A stretch of DNA of 64,000 bases from NCBI RefSeq assembly GCF_000982825.1, contig NZ_CP011047.1, forward strand, positions 3,782,001 through 3,846,000, written 5' to 3'. Position 1 is the first letter of the stretch. Each line of letters starts with the position of its first letter. Below are positions 6,699 to 14,856 of this stretch, piece after piece. The stretch comes from Cronobacter sakazakii. GTDB lineage: Bacteria > Pseudomonadota > Gammaproteobacteria > Enterobacterales > Enterobacteriaceae. A model generated the notes under the pieces. It did no database searches and was not told the DNA's origin. It was given only the letters and a program-made list of their open reading frames with translations. The position numbers and the translations under genes were made by a program.

Positions 6699-8324
6699 TT
6701 AATGTTTTTTGATGTACATATCTTTTGTGTAGTAGAAGCCCAGGTTATTGGAGTAAAAACCGCCAACCCAGGGTTTCACCATATGGGTACGCACGTAGTG
6801 ATAGACCGGAATCGCAGGCACATCCTGAGCCAGGATCGTTTCCGCCTGCTGATAATATTTCCCGCGTTCGGTGGCATCAGCGGCTTTTGAAGCGTTCGTC
6901 AGGACCTCGTCATACGCTTTGTTGGTATAGCGCGAGGTGTTCTGGCTGTCGCCGGTGCGGTAGTTATTCAGGAAGGTCGAGGCGTCGTCGTAATCGGCGT
7001 TCCAGGCGTAGCGTACCACGTCAAAATTGCCGGTGTGTTTACTATCCAGCATGGTTTTCCACTCCTGGTTCTGGAGCTTTACCACCACGCCGAGATTTTT
7101 CTGCCACATGGAGCTTGCCGCGATGGCGATGCGCTGGTGCGATTCCAAAGTGTTATAGAGCAGATTAAACGTGAGCGGATGCTGCGCATTGAAGCCTGCC
7201 TCCTCCAGCAGTTTTTTCGCCTCGCTGACGCGTTTTTCCAGCGGCCAGCTGGCGTACTCCGGCGGCGCAATTTTCACGCCGCCAATTTCAGGCTGGCTGA
7301 CCACCCACGCCGGACGCTGCCCCTGCGCCAACACTTTTTGGGCGATGATGTCTTTGTCGAGCGCCATGTTGAGCGCGCGGCGCACACGTGGATCGTTAAA
7401 CGGCGGTTTGCTGGTGTTAAATTCGTAGTAATACGTCGCCAGCAGTGGAGAGACATTAACCTGATCGGGCAGCGTTTTTTTCAACTGCGTGAACTGATTG
7501 AGTGGCACAGTACTGGTGATGTCAATTTCGCCCGCTTTATAGCGATTCAGATCCGCTGTTTCAGCGGCGATCGGCAGATAAGTCACTTTATTAATGACGG
7601 TCTCTTTGTCGTTCCAGTAGCGTTTATTACGCTCGGCCACGATCTTTTCATTCACCACCCAGTCGGTGACTTTGTACGCCCCGCTGCACACGAAATGCTC
7701 CGGCCGCGCCCATTTATCGCCGAAACGCTCAATGGCGGTTTTATCGATGGGCACCAGCGACGGGTGCGCCAGCATCGACAGGAACGCCGCGGTGGGCTGC
7801 GTCAGCGTCACCTGAATGGTATTGTCATCCAGCGCCTTCACGCCCAACGTGTCGGTCGGCTTTTTGCCGTTGGCGATGTCAGCAGCGTTTTCAATATTCA
7901 TGTTGCCCGGAAAGCTGGCATAAGGAGAGACGGTTTTCGGGTCGACCAGACGCCGCCAGCTCCAGACCACATCTTCCGCCGTGATAGGCTCGCCGTCAGA
8001 CCAGGTCACGCCTTTGCGCAGATGAAACGTCCAGACGGTGTTGTCTTTGTTTTCCCAGCTTTCTGCGAGCCGCGGTTCAATCGAGCCATCTTTACGCACC
8101 GCCACCAGCCCTTCAAAAACGTCGCTGATGATGTTGAATTCAACGTCGCTCTCCACTTTATGCGGATCGAGCGAGGCAGGCTCGCTGCCGTTGTTGCGCA
8201 CCAGTTCCTGTTTTGCCGCCAGCTCAACGCCTGCCGGCACCTGCGCCGCATACGCCGTCGCGCATGCGCCGGAAATGACGGCAGCGATGAGAGAAAAAGT
8301 CAGAGCCTTATGATTCACTTTCAT
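6699..8324 (-). CDS. OppA-like periplasmic oligopeptide-binding protein
   Basis: A 541-residue family 5 solute-binding protein with a signal peptide (MKVNHKALTFSLIAAV.., cleavage after TAYA, about residue 26). The mature start QVPAGVELAAKQELVRNNG and segments such as ESWENKDNTVWTFHLRKGV, NEKIVAERNKRYWND and the C-terminal TKDMYIKKH closely follow E. coli OppA, but many positions differ, so it is a paralogue, not OppA itself. It should capture peptides in the periplasm and deliver them to an Opp-type permease. No permease or ATPase gene lies beside it, so like MppA it would have to borrow a transporter encoded elsewhere (inference). It sits alone between serT and yccA and has its own upstream region. 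Confidence 0.9.
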   Translation of the reverse strand: MKVNHKALTFSLIAAVISGACATAYAAQVPAGVELAAKQELVRNNGSEPASLDPHKVESDVEFNIISDVFEGLVAVRKDGSIEPRLAESWENKDNTVWTFHLRKGVTWSDGEPITAEDVVWSWRRLVDPKTVSPYASFPGNMNIENAADIANGKKPTDTLGVKALDDNTIQVTLTQPTAAFLSMLAHPSLVPIDKTAIERFGDKWARPEHFVCSGAYKVTDWVVNEKIVAERNKRYWNDKETVINKVTYLPIAAETADLNRYKAGEIDITSTVPLNQFTQLKKTLPDQVNVSPLLATYYYEFNTSKPPFNDPRVRRALNMALDKDIIAQKVLAQGQRPAWVVSQPEIGGVKIAPPEYASWPLEKRVSEAKKLLEEAGFNAQHPLTFNLLYNTLESHQRIAIAASSMWQKNLGVVVKLQNQEWKTMLDSKHTGNFDVVRYAWNADYDDASTFLNNYRTGDSQNTSRYTNKAYDEVLTNASKAADATERGKYYQQAETILAQDVPAIPVYHYVRTHMVKPWVGGFYSNNLGFYYTKDMYIKKH

Positions 8325-8501
8325 TTTCCACGCCTTGTGTGTTGTTGTGATGTGTCGTTAACACTGATAGTCGCGCGCCGGGTTTCATGCAACGGTTTTA
8401 CGTCATATATAAGAGGGGGATCTGAAAGCGCGTCGGGGCAGCCCGGTTTTTATGATATAAACGCCTTTTCTGAGTCCTTGTTTTTAGAGAAATAAAGCAG
8501 C

Positions 8502-8516
8502 GTAAAGATGGGTAAA
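8502..8516 (+). promoter_or_regulatory. CpxR box upstream of yccA
   Basis: GTAAA-GATGG-GTAAA is a perfect match to the CpxR consensus GTAAA-N5-GTAAA. It lies 68 bases before the yccA start and just upstream of a possible promoter (TATGCT at 8545-8550, weak -35 near 8522). E. coli yccA is known to be Cpx-regulated, so the site is probably functional. Confidence 0.8.
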
Positions 8517-8583
8517 AGGGCTTTTCCCGTTGCGTGCTACCTTCTATGCTCGGAAACTAAACACCTGTAATGAGAGACTACTC

Positions 8584-9243
8584 ATGGATCGCTTAATTAC
8601 CTCTGCGCGCGACAGACAGTCGCTGCTTAGCACCCATAAGGTTCTGCGTAACACCTATTTTATGCTGAGCCTGACGCTGGCGTTTTCCGCGATCACCGCG
8701 ACCGCCAGTACCGTATTCGCACTGCCATCGCCGGGTTTGATTCTGACGCTGGTCGGTATGTACGGCCTGATGTTCCTGACCTACCGCCTGGCCGATAAAC
8801 CGAGCGGCATCCTGGCGGCGTTCGCCTTCACCGGCTTTCTGGGCTATATTCTGGGGCCGATGCTGAATGCCTATCTGTCTGCCGGTATGGGCGATGTCAT
8901 CGCACTCGCGCTTGGCGGCACCGCGCTGGTGTTCTTCTGCTGCTCCGCCTACGTGTTGACCACCCGTAAAGATATGTCTTTCCTGGGCGGTATGCTGATG
9001 GCGGGCGTGGTGGTTGTGCTGATCGGCATGGTGGCGAACATCTTCCTGCAGCTTCCTGCGCTGCACCTGGCGATTAGCGCCGTGTTTATTCTGCTTTCTT
9101 CAGGCGCGATCCTGTTTGAAACCAGCAATATCATCCACGGCGGCGAAACCAACTACATTCGCGCGACCGTCAGCCTGTATGTGTCGCTCTACAACATCTT
9201 CGTGAGCCTGCTGAGCATTCTGGGCTTCGCGAGCCGCGACTAA
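8584..9243 (+). CDS. yccA: FtsH protease modulator YccA (Bax inhibitor-1 family)
   Basis: 219 residues, the same length as E. coli YccA when started at ATG 8584; the in-frame ATG at 8530 would add a non-conserved extension. Seven hydrophobic segments fill the protein from about residue 25 to the end, with the family stretch ILFETSNIIHGGETNYIRAT near the C-terminus. YccA sits in the inner membrane, binds and slows the FtsH protease and protects SecY from degradation when translocons jam. A perfect CpxR box upstream links it to envelope stress. A strong terminator follows at 9265, so it is a single-gene unit. Confidence 0.96.
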   Translation: MDRLITSARDRQSLLSTHKVLRNTYFMLSLTLAFSAITATASTVFALPSPGLILTLVGMYGLMFLTYRLADKPSGILAAFAFTGFLGYILGPMLNAYLSAGMGDVIALALGGTALVFFCCSAYVLTTRKDMSFLGGMLMAGVVVVLIGMVANIFLQLPALHLAISAVFILLSSGAILFETSNIIHGGETNYIRATVSLYVSLYNIFVSLLSILGFASRD

Positions 9244-9264
9244 CGGTTAACCGAAACTGCGCTT

Positions 9265-9296
9265 AAGCCCCGCCCCGTGCGGGGCTTTGTTTTTTC
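9265..9296 (+). terminator. Terminator after yccA
   Basis: AAGCCCCGC - CCCGT - GCGGGGCTT (9 bp, perfect) followed by tgttttttct. Confidence 0.93.
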
Positions 9297-9344
9297 TGGC
9301 GGCGGGAATTTGCTACACTGCGCGCTGTGTGAATCAGGGCAAAA

Positions 9345-9680
9345 ATGCGTATGTTAACGTTTGAAGGTAAAGAGTTTGAAACCGACGCCGAGGGCTATCT
9401 GAAAGTCTTCGACGCCTGGAACGAAGGCCTGGCGGAAGTGATTGCCGAAAAAGAAGGCATCACGCTCACGCCAGAGCACTGGGAAGTGGTGCGCTTCGTG
9501 CGCGAGTTTTATATCGAATTTAATACATCGCCGGCTATTCGCATGCTGGTCAAAGCGATGGCGTCGAAATTTGGCGAAGAGAAAGGCAGTAGCCGCTATC
9601 TCTATCGCCTCTTTCCGAAAGGCCCGGCAAAGCAAGCCACTAAAATCGCGGGTCTGCCGAAACCCGTGAAGTGCATTTAA
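9345..9680 (+). CDS. tusE: Sulfur relay protein TusE (DsrC family)
   Basis: A DsrC-like protein of 109-111 residues with near-identical family core HWEVVRFVREFYIEFNTSP and the invariant C-terminal PVKCI, whose cysteine carries the persulfide. TusE accepts sulfur from the TusBCD complex and passes it to MnmA for 2-thiouridine in tRNA wobble positions; it is cytoplasmic. ATG 9345 has the better-spaced AGGG; ATG 9351 gives the 109-residue E. coli form, so the start is uncertain by two codons. The last four bases overlap the convergent yccX. Confidence 0.96.
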   Translation: MRMLTFEGKEFETDAEGYLKVFDAWNEGLAEVIAEKEGITLTPEHWEVVRFVREFYIEFNTSPAIRMLVKAMASKFGEEKGSSRYLYRLFPKGPAKQATKIAGLPKPVKCI

Positions 9681-9958
9681 TAGCGAATACGGAAATCCTG
9701 GTAATCTTCCGCGGGCGAATGCGGCTCGGTCAGCACCTTTTCCACATGGGCGCTGCGCGGTCCGCCCGCTTTCAGCCAGGCGATTAACTTCTCCACCTGC
9801 TCGGCCTCGCCGCAGGCCAGCACCTCCACGCTGCCGTCGTCCAGATTACGCGCATAGCCGGTCAGACCCAGCCGCGTCGCTTCATGCTGCGTGGTGTAGC
9901 GAAACCCGACGCCCTGTACCCGGCCATGTACCCAGGCCATTGTGCATTGTTGTGCCAT
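9677..9958 (-). CDS. yccX: Acylphosphatase
   Basis: 93 residues from ATG 9958, which has a GGAG ribosome site (gcaaaggagaacc); E. coli YccX has 92. The acylphosphatase signature is complete: GRVQGVGFRYTTQHEA (12-27) holds the phosphate-binding loop and catalytic arginine (R20), and GYARNLDDGSVEV (34-46) holds the catalytic asparagine (N38). The enzyme hydrolyses acyl phosphates such as carbamoyl phosphate in the cytoplasm. The longer frame to 10171 runs into rlmI and is not real. The gene is divergent from rlmI (88-base gap) and overlaps tusE by four bases tail to tail. Confidence 0.96.
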   Translation of the reverse strand: MAQQCTMAWVHGRVQGVGFRYTTQHEATRLGLTGYARNLDDGSVEVLACGEAEQVEKLIAWLKAGGPRSAHVEKVLTEPHSPAEDYQDFRIRY

Positions 9959-10046
9959 AGCGGTTCTCCTTTGCAGTGGCGTTGCATTTCCCGGCTGAAG
10001 TCGGGAGAATGGCGCCCATTTTCTTTGAATCACAGAATAGCAAATT

Positions 10047-11237
10047 ATGAGCGTACGTTTAGTGTTAGCCAAAGGGCGCGAGAAATCTCTCCTGCGCCGC
10101 CATCCCTGGGTCTTTTCCGGTGCCGTCGCGCGCATGGAAGGTAAAGCCGCACCGGGTGAAACCATCGACATCGTCGACCATCAGGGAAAATGGTTAGCAC
10201 GCGCCGCCCTCTCCCCCGCTTCGCAGATCCGCGCGCGCGTCTGGACGTTTGATCCGAATGAAACCATCGATATCGCCTTTTTTACTCGCCGCCTGCAACA
10301 GGCGCAGCAGTGGCGCAACTGGCTGGCGAAAAAGGACGGGCTCGACAGCTACCGTCTTATCGCTGGTGAATCGGACGGCCTGCCGGGCGTGACGATTGAC
10401 CGTTTCGGTAATTTCCTGGTGCTGCAACTGCTCTCGGCGGGCGCGGAATATCAGCGCCCGGCGCTGGTGTCGGCCCTGCAGGCGCTCTATCCGGAATGCG
10501 CCATCTATGACCGCTCCGACGTCGCGGTACGTAAAAAAGAAGGTATGGAGCTCGCGCAGGGGCCGGTCAGCGGCGAACTGCCGCCGGATCTGCTCGCGAT
10601 TGAAGAGCACGGCATGAAGCTACTGGTGGATATCAAAGGCGGCCATAAAACGGGGTATTACCTGGATCAGCGCGACAGCCGTTTCGCCACGCGCCGTTAC
10701 GTAGAAGACAAACGCGTGCTGAACTGCTTCTCTTACACCGGCGGTTTTGCCGTTTCTGCGCTGATGGGCGGCTGCCGCCAGGTCATCAGTGTCGATACGT
10801 CGCAGGACGCGCTGGATGTGGCGAAGCAAAACGTTGAGCTGAACAAGCTTGATATCAGCAAAGCAGAATTCGTGCGCGATGACGTCTTTAAGCTGCTGCG
10901 CAAATATCGCGACCAGGGCGAGACGTTCGACGTCATCGTAATGGACCCGCCGAAATTCGTTGAGAACAAGAGCCAGCTTCAGGGCGCATGCCGCGGTTAT
11001 AAAGACATCAATATGCTGGCTATCCAGCTGCTTAACCCTGGCGGCATTTTGCTGACGTTCTCCTGCTCCGGGCTGATGACCACCGATTTATTCCAGAAAA
11101 TTGTTGCCGATGCCGCAACAGATGCGGGGCGTGATGTACAATTTATAGAGCAGTTCCGTCAGGCCGCCGATCACCCCGTGATCGCGAGCTACCCGGAAGG
11201 TCTTTATCTGAAAGGGTTTGCCTGTCGCGTCATGTAG
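10047..11237 (+). CDS. rlmI: 23S rRNA (cytosine-1962-C5)-methyltransferase RlmI
   Basis: 396 residues, same length as the E. coli enzyme. An N-terminal PUA domain (about 1-75, beginning MSVRLVLAKGREKSLLRRHPW) precedes a Rossmann methyltransferase domain. SAM-binding motif I is NCFSYTGGFAVSAL (about 226-239), motif IV is VIVMDPPKF, and motif VI holds FSCSG with the catalytic cysteine. It methylates C1962 of 23S rRNA. The gene is divergent from yccX and ends just before a sigma-32-like promoter for hspQ, so hspQ can be expressed independently of it. Confidence 0.97.
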   Translation: MSVRLVLAKGREKSLLRRHPWVFSGAVARMEGKAAPGETIDIVDHQGKWLARAALSPASQIRARVWTFDPNETIDIAFFTRRLQQAQQWRNWLAKKDGLDSYRLIAGESDGLPGVTIDRFGNFLVLQLLSAGAEYQRPALVSALQALYPECAIYDRSDVAVRKKEGMELAQGPVSGELPPDLLAIEEHGMKLLVDIKGGHKTGYYLDQRDSRFATRRYVEDKRVLNCFSYTGGFAVSALMGGCRQVISVDTSQDALDVAKQNVELNKLDISKAEFVRDDVFKLLRKYRDQGETFDVIVMDPPKFVENKSQLQGACRGYKDINMLAIQLLNPGGILLTFSCSGLMTTDLFQKIVADAATDAGRDVQFIEQFRQAADHPVIASYPEGLYLKGFACRVM

Positions 11238-11264
11238 CTTGAAAAGGAATGCTCCGCCCTTATA
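11238..11264 (+). promoter_or_regulatory. Candidate sigma-32 promoter of hspQ
   Basis: CTTGAAA (11238-11244) is a perfect sigma-32 -35. Twelve bases later CCCTTATA (11257-11264) approaches the -10 consensus CCCCATNT. It lies between rlmI and hspQ, 33 bases before the hspQ start; hspQ is a known heat-shock gene in E. coli. Confidence 0.75.
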
Positions 11265-11296
11265 TACAGGGTATGAACGTTTCCCGGGAGGTGACA

Positions 11297-11614
11297 ATGA
11301 TTGCCAGCAAATTTGGTATCGGCCAGCAGGTTCGTCATTCTCTTTTAGGGTATTTAGGGGTTGTGGTGGATATCGACCCTGAATACTCGCTTGATGAACC
11401 TGAAGTCGATGAACTGGCGGTAAACGCCGAGCTGCGCGCCGCGCCGTGGTATCACGTCGTGATGGAAGACGACGACGGCCAGCCCGTGCACACCTATCTT
11501 GCAGAAGCCCAGCTCAGTGGCGAAATGCAGGAGGAACATCCGGAGCAACCCTCTATGGATGAACTGGCGCGATCCATTCGCCAGCAGCTCCAGGCACCCC
11601 GTCTGCGTAACTAA
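11297..11614 (+). CDS. hspQ: Heat shock protein HspQ
   Basis: 105 residues when started at ATG 11297, which has the ribosome site gggagg six bases upstream; this equals the E. coli length. The N-terminus MIASKFGIGQQVRHSLLGYL and the C-terminus SMDELARSIR..LQAPRLRN are nearly identical to E. coli HspQ, a hemimethylated-DNA-binding (YccV-like) domain protein. In E. coli it binds hemimethylated oriC DNA, affects DnaA stability and acts as a specificity factor for Lon. A sigma-32-type promoter lies just upstream and a strong terminator follows at once, so it is probably a heat-induced single-gene unit. Confidence 0.97.
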   Translation: MIASKFGIGQQVRHSLLGYLGVVVDIDPEYSLDEPEVDELAVNAELRAAPWYHVVMEDDDGQPVHTYLAEAQLSGEMQEEHPEQPSMDELARSIRQQLQAPRLRN

Positions 11615-11640
11615 AAAAACCCGGCAACGCCGGGTTTTTT
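11613..11640. terminator. Bidirectional terminator hspQ / yccU
   Basis: A7 - CCCGGC - AAC - GCCGGG - T6: symmetrical, so it can end both hspQ (+) and the convergent yccU (-). It directly abuts both stop codons. Confidence 0.93.
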
Positions 11641-11641
11641 A

Positions 11642-12055
11642 TTACTGTAAAAGACCGAGACGCGGAATTTCTATCGCCGGACAGCGGTCCATCACCACCT
11701 TCAGCCCCGCATCGCGCGCCAGTACGGCGGCCTCTTCGTTGATGACGCCAAGCTGCATCCAGAGCGTTTTTGCGCCGATCGCAATCGCCTCCTGCGCAAC
11801 CCCCCACGCGGCCTCGGAGTTACGGAACACATCCACCATATCGACTTTTTCCGGCACGTCAGCAAGCGTGGCGTATCCCTGCTGGCCGAGCAGCGTTTTG
11901 CCCGCCACTTTCGGCGAGACGGGGATAACGTGATAGCCTTTATCCAGAAGATACGACATGACGCGATAGCTCGGACGGTCCGGTTTATCGCTCGCGCCCA
12001 CCAGCGCGATCGTTTTGGTGCTCTGTAAAATCTCTGCGATATCAGAATCTTTCAT
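11642..12055 (-). CDS. yccU: CoA-binding domain protein YccU
   Basis: 137 residues, same length as E. coli YccU. The whole protein is one CoA-binding Rossmann domain: the opening TKTIALVGASDKPDRPSYRV (about 13-32) has the nucleotide-binding glycine pattern, followed by HVIPVSPKVAGKTLLGQQGY and LWMQLGVINEEAA. It is related to the N-terminal domain of succinyl-CoA synthetase alpha but lacks the catalytic half. No function is established. In E. coli yccT (csgI) lies between yccU and mgsA; here only 160 bases without a gene separate them. Confidence 0.95.
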   Translation of the reverse strand: MKDSDIAEILQSTKTIALVGASDKPDRPSYRVMSYLLDKGYHVIPVSPKVAGKTLLGQQGYATLADVPEKVDMVDVFRNSEAAWGVAQEAIAIGAKTLWMQLGVINEEAAVLARDAGLKVVMDRCPAIEIPRLGLLQ

Positions 12056-12215
12056 TTTACCTCCCCGTTAGCTCAGTCCTTTCAGTGTATGCCAAAGGCG
12101 TCGGGCGCACCATGCGACGACGGTAAGCAGAAACGCACACAGTTTTTGCCGGCTTCGCTTGCAGCCGCCATCACTTCCAGTAATCTGTAGGCAGTTATGT
12201 AATCCGGAAAATAAT

Positions 12216-12674
12216 ATGGAACTGACAACCCGAACCCTGCCAGCCCAAAAGAAAATCGCCCTGGTGGCGCATGACCACTGCAAATCGATGCTGATGAAAT
12301 GGGTGGAGCGCCATAAAGCGTTGCTGGCAAACCATACGCTGTATGCAACCGGCACCACAGGCAATCTGGTACAACGCGCGACCGGTCTTGACGTCAACGC
12401 CATGCTGAGCGGCCCGATGGGCGGCGATCAGCAGGTAGGCGCGATGATCGCCGAAGGCAAAATCGACGTGCTGATTTTCTTCTGGGATCCGCTCAACGCC
12501 GTGCCGCACGATCCCGACGTCAAAGCGCTGCTGCGCCTTGCCACCGTCTGGAATATCCCGGTGGCGACCAATCTCTCAACCGCGGATTTTATTATCCAGT
12601 CGCCGACCTTTAGCGACACGCTGGATGTGTTAATCCCCGACTATCCGCGCTATCTCGCCGAACGCCTGAAATAA
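12216..12674 (+). CDS. mgsA: Methylglyoxal synthase
   Basis: 152 residues from ATG 12216, the length of the E. coli enzyme. All catalytic residues are in their known places: H19 and D20 (AHDHCK), D71 (GPMGGDQQ), H98 and D101 (PHDPD). The enzyme converts dihydroxyacetone phosphate to methylglyoxal and phosphate, a bypass used when phosphosugars accumulate; it is cytoplasmic and inhibited by phosphate in E. coli. The longer frame from 12159 lacks conservation. The gene ends one base before the convergent helD stop. Confidence 0.97.
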   Translation: MELTTRTLPAQKKIALVAHDHCKSMLMKWVERHKALLANHTLYATGTTGNLVQRATGLDVNAMLSGPMGGDQQVGAMIAEGKIDVLIFFWDPLNAVPHDPDVKALLRLATVWNIPVATNLSTADFIIQSPTFSDTLDVLIPDYPRYLAERLK

Positions 12675-12675
12675 G

Positions 12676-14730
12676 TTACGGCTTACGAGCCGTCGGTACG
12701 CCGAGACGCGTCAGCGCTTCGACAAACACCGACGGCGCCGCTTTGTCATACAGCAGCCAGACCCGGTGCCGCGCGCGGGTCAGCGCCACATAGAGCAAAC
12801 GCCGCTCTTCGGCATCCGGGAAATCCTCCGGTGGCGGCAACAGCGCCTGTTCCATGATGGATTCCCGCGCTGGCGCCGGAAAGCCTTCCCGCCCCTCGTT
12901 CAGCCCGAGAATAATCACATAATCCGCCTGCTGCCCTTTGCTGGCGTGAATCGTCATAAATTCCAGTTGCAGCTTCGGCCAGCGGGTCGCGGCCATTTCC
13001 AGCGCCGCCGGGCGCAGATGGTGGTAGCGCGCCAGCACCAGAATGCGCTCGTCAGGGCGCACGTAACCGCTCATCTTATCAAGCAGCGCCTCCAGTTGCT
13101 CCTGCGCAAGCAGCGTCACGGCGTTCTTGTCACCCGCGCGCAGACTGTTGAGCGGTTTTTCACGCTGGTGCGGGTTTTGTTGAATGAAGCGATTAGCGAT
13201 ATCGCCGATGCGCCCGTTAAAACGGTAGGTGGTATCCAGCGCGCACTGGTCGCCCCGGCCAAAATGCGCCTCAAACGCCGTCGTTAGCGAAAGCTGCGCG
13301 CCGCTAAAGCGGTAGATAGCCTGCCAGTCGTCACCCACCGCAAACAGGCTGGTGGCGGAGTTCTGACGCCGCAGGGCAGCCAGCAGGGCCGCGCGCTGCG
13401 GCGAGATATCCTGAAACTCGTCCACAAGAATATGCTTCCACGGACTGACGAACCGGCCTTTTTCCAGCACATTGATGGCCTGATGGATAAGCCCGGAAAA
13501 ATCGACGGCCTCTTCGGCTTTTAGCGCGGCTTTCCAGGCTTTCAGCAGCGGTGCCATCAGTTTGACGCGCTTCTGGAACAGATCGCGTACCTCGTCGGGC
13601 GCGGCGGATATCATCTCGGCCTGCGAGCCGCCATGCATGCGCATCAGCCCCAGCCAGCGGTCGAGACGGCTCGCCAGCCGTTTGCCCAGCGTCTCGTCCT
13701 CCCAGAAATCGCCGTCCTCAACGTCCCACTCCAGCTCGTCGGTAAGCCACTGTCGCCACCCCTTCGCCTGCGCTTTTTTCTCGCGGCACTGTTCCCGCCA
13801 GGCGTTCAGTAAGAGTTCATGGCGCGCCGCGGTATCGTTTTCCAGCTCGCTGACGCGCGGGGTTTTCCGCCCGCCCTGGCCGATAATTTGCAAGGCCAGC
13901 GCATGAAACGTGCGTGCGGTGATGGCATCCGTATGCAGCCGCGCCTGAAGCCGCTCTTCCATTTCTTTGGCAGCCTGACGCCCGAACGCCAGCAGCAGGA
14001 TCTGCTCCGCCGTCGCCTCGCCGCGCTCAATAAGCCAGCCTGCGCGCGCCACCAGCACGGAGGTTTTGCCGCTCCCGGCGCCGGCCAGTACCAGCAGCGA
14101 GCTTTCGCCGTTGACGACAGCCCGCGCCTGCGACGGATTCAGCGGCGAGCTTTCAATCTGCGAGAAGAAATCGGCGTAGCGCGTCAGCATCGCGTCGGTA
14201 TAGGCCTGATTATGCAAAAGACGCTTCGCCTCGCTGTCGGCAAGCCAGGCCTGACATTCGCGCCAGGCCTCGCGGCAGTTATCGAACGCCTCAAGGCGCG
14301 ATGTCGGCATCGGCAGCGCCTGCAACGCCCGGCGCAGCGCGTGACACAGCGCCTCCCCCTCTTCACGCTTAAGCCATTTTTCCTGGGATTCGCTACTGCG
14401 AAGTTTCTCCTGCCAGGCATTTAGCACCCCTGCCGCCACCTCGCTCATCTCCTGGCTCCACTGCTGCCAGAGCGCCATCAGATGATGGTAAAAGCGCTGG
14501 GTTTCCGCCCATTCGGTACCGTGCAGACGAACGACTTTGTTATCCGGCAGCGTAAATTCCAGCTCCCCCCAGACAAGCCCCCGACGGCATTCAATGCCCA
14601 GCAACTGATTAAACGGGATCAGATATTCATGCTTATCCCCGGAGACTTTCACTCCGGCGGTGAGAATTTCTGCGCGATCATAGGGATGCTGCGCCAGACG
14701 TTTACCCAGAGAGGTTGCTTTCAGTTCCAT
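12676..14730 (-). CDS. helD: DNA helicase IV
   Basis: 684 residues from ATG 14730, exactly the E. coli HelD length, opening MELKATSLGKRLAQHPYDRA. A superfamily I UvrD-like helicase: an N-terminal helical region (about 1-190), Q-like motif PLNPSQARAV, Walker A VLAGAGSGKTSVLVARA (about 213-229), Walker B ILVDEFQDISPQRA, motif III AVGDDWQAIYRFSGA, motif V FMTIHASKGQQADY and motif VI LLYVALTRARHRVW. It unwinds DNA 3' to 5' and works in recombination and repair. It is divergent from yccF; the frame to 14784 adds an unconserved hydrophobic tail. Confidence 0.97.
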   Translation of the reverse strand: MELKATSLGKRLAQHPYDRAEILTAGVKVSGDKHEYLIPFNQLLGIECRRGLVWGELEFTLPDNKVVRLHGTEWAETQRFYHHLMALWQQWSQEMSEVAAGVLNAWQEKLRSSESQEKWLKREEGEALCHALRRALQALPMPTSRLEAFDNCREAWRECQAWLADSEAKRLLHNQAYTDAMLTRYADFFSQIESSPLNPSQARAVVNGESSLLVLAGAGSGKTSVLVARAGWLIERGEATAEQILLLAFGRQAAKEMEERLQARLHTDAITARTFHALALQIIGQGGRKTPRVSELENDTAARHELLLNAWREQCREKKAQAKGWRQWLTDELEWDVEDGDFWEDETLGKRLASRLDRWLGLMRMHGGSQAEMISAAPDEVRDLFQKRVKLMAPLLKAWKAALKAEEAVDFSGLIHQAINVLEKGRFVSPWKHILVDEFQDISPQRAALLAALRRQNSATSLFAVGDDWQAIYRFSGAQLSLTTAFEAHFGRGDQCALDTTYRFNGRIGDIANRFIQQNPHQREKPLNSLRAGDKNAVTLLAQEQLEALLDKMSGYVRPDERILVLARYHHLRPAALEMAATRWPKLQLEFMTIHASKGQQADYVIILGLNEGREGFPAPARESIMEQALLPPPEDFPDAEERRLLYVALTRARHRVWLLYDKAAPSVFVEALTRLGVPTARKP

Positions 14731-14856
14731 GAGGCTGCCAGTCAATAGTGTTATGAGGCTAAGTTTACCCGCCTGCGATATCACGCTCCAGACCCAAAAC
14801 GCGTTACAATTGTTGTGGTTATCACTCCGGCGCTCTGCCGACGCTTTTGAGGTTTT

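Noticed and set aside
7035..8495. 486-codon frame opposite the OppA-like gene
   Set aside because: Mirror of a GC-rich real gene; Arg/His-rich with no domain, and the opposite strand has an unmistakable protein.
12068..12403. 111-codon frame as a possible yccT remnant
   Set aside because: Mostly antisense to mgsA with no similarity to the YccT lipoprotein-like sequence.
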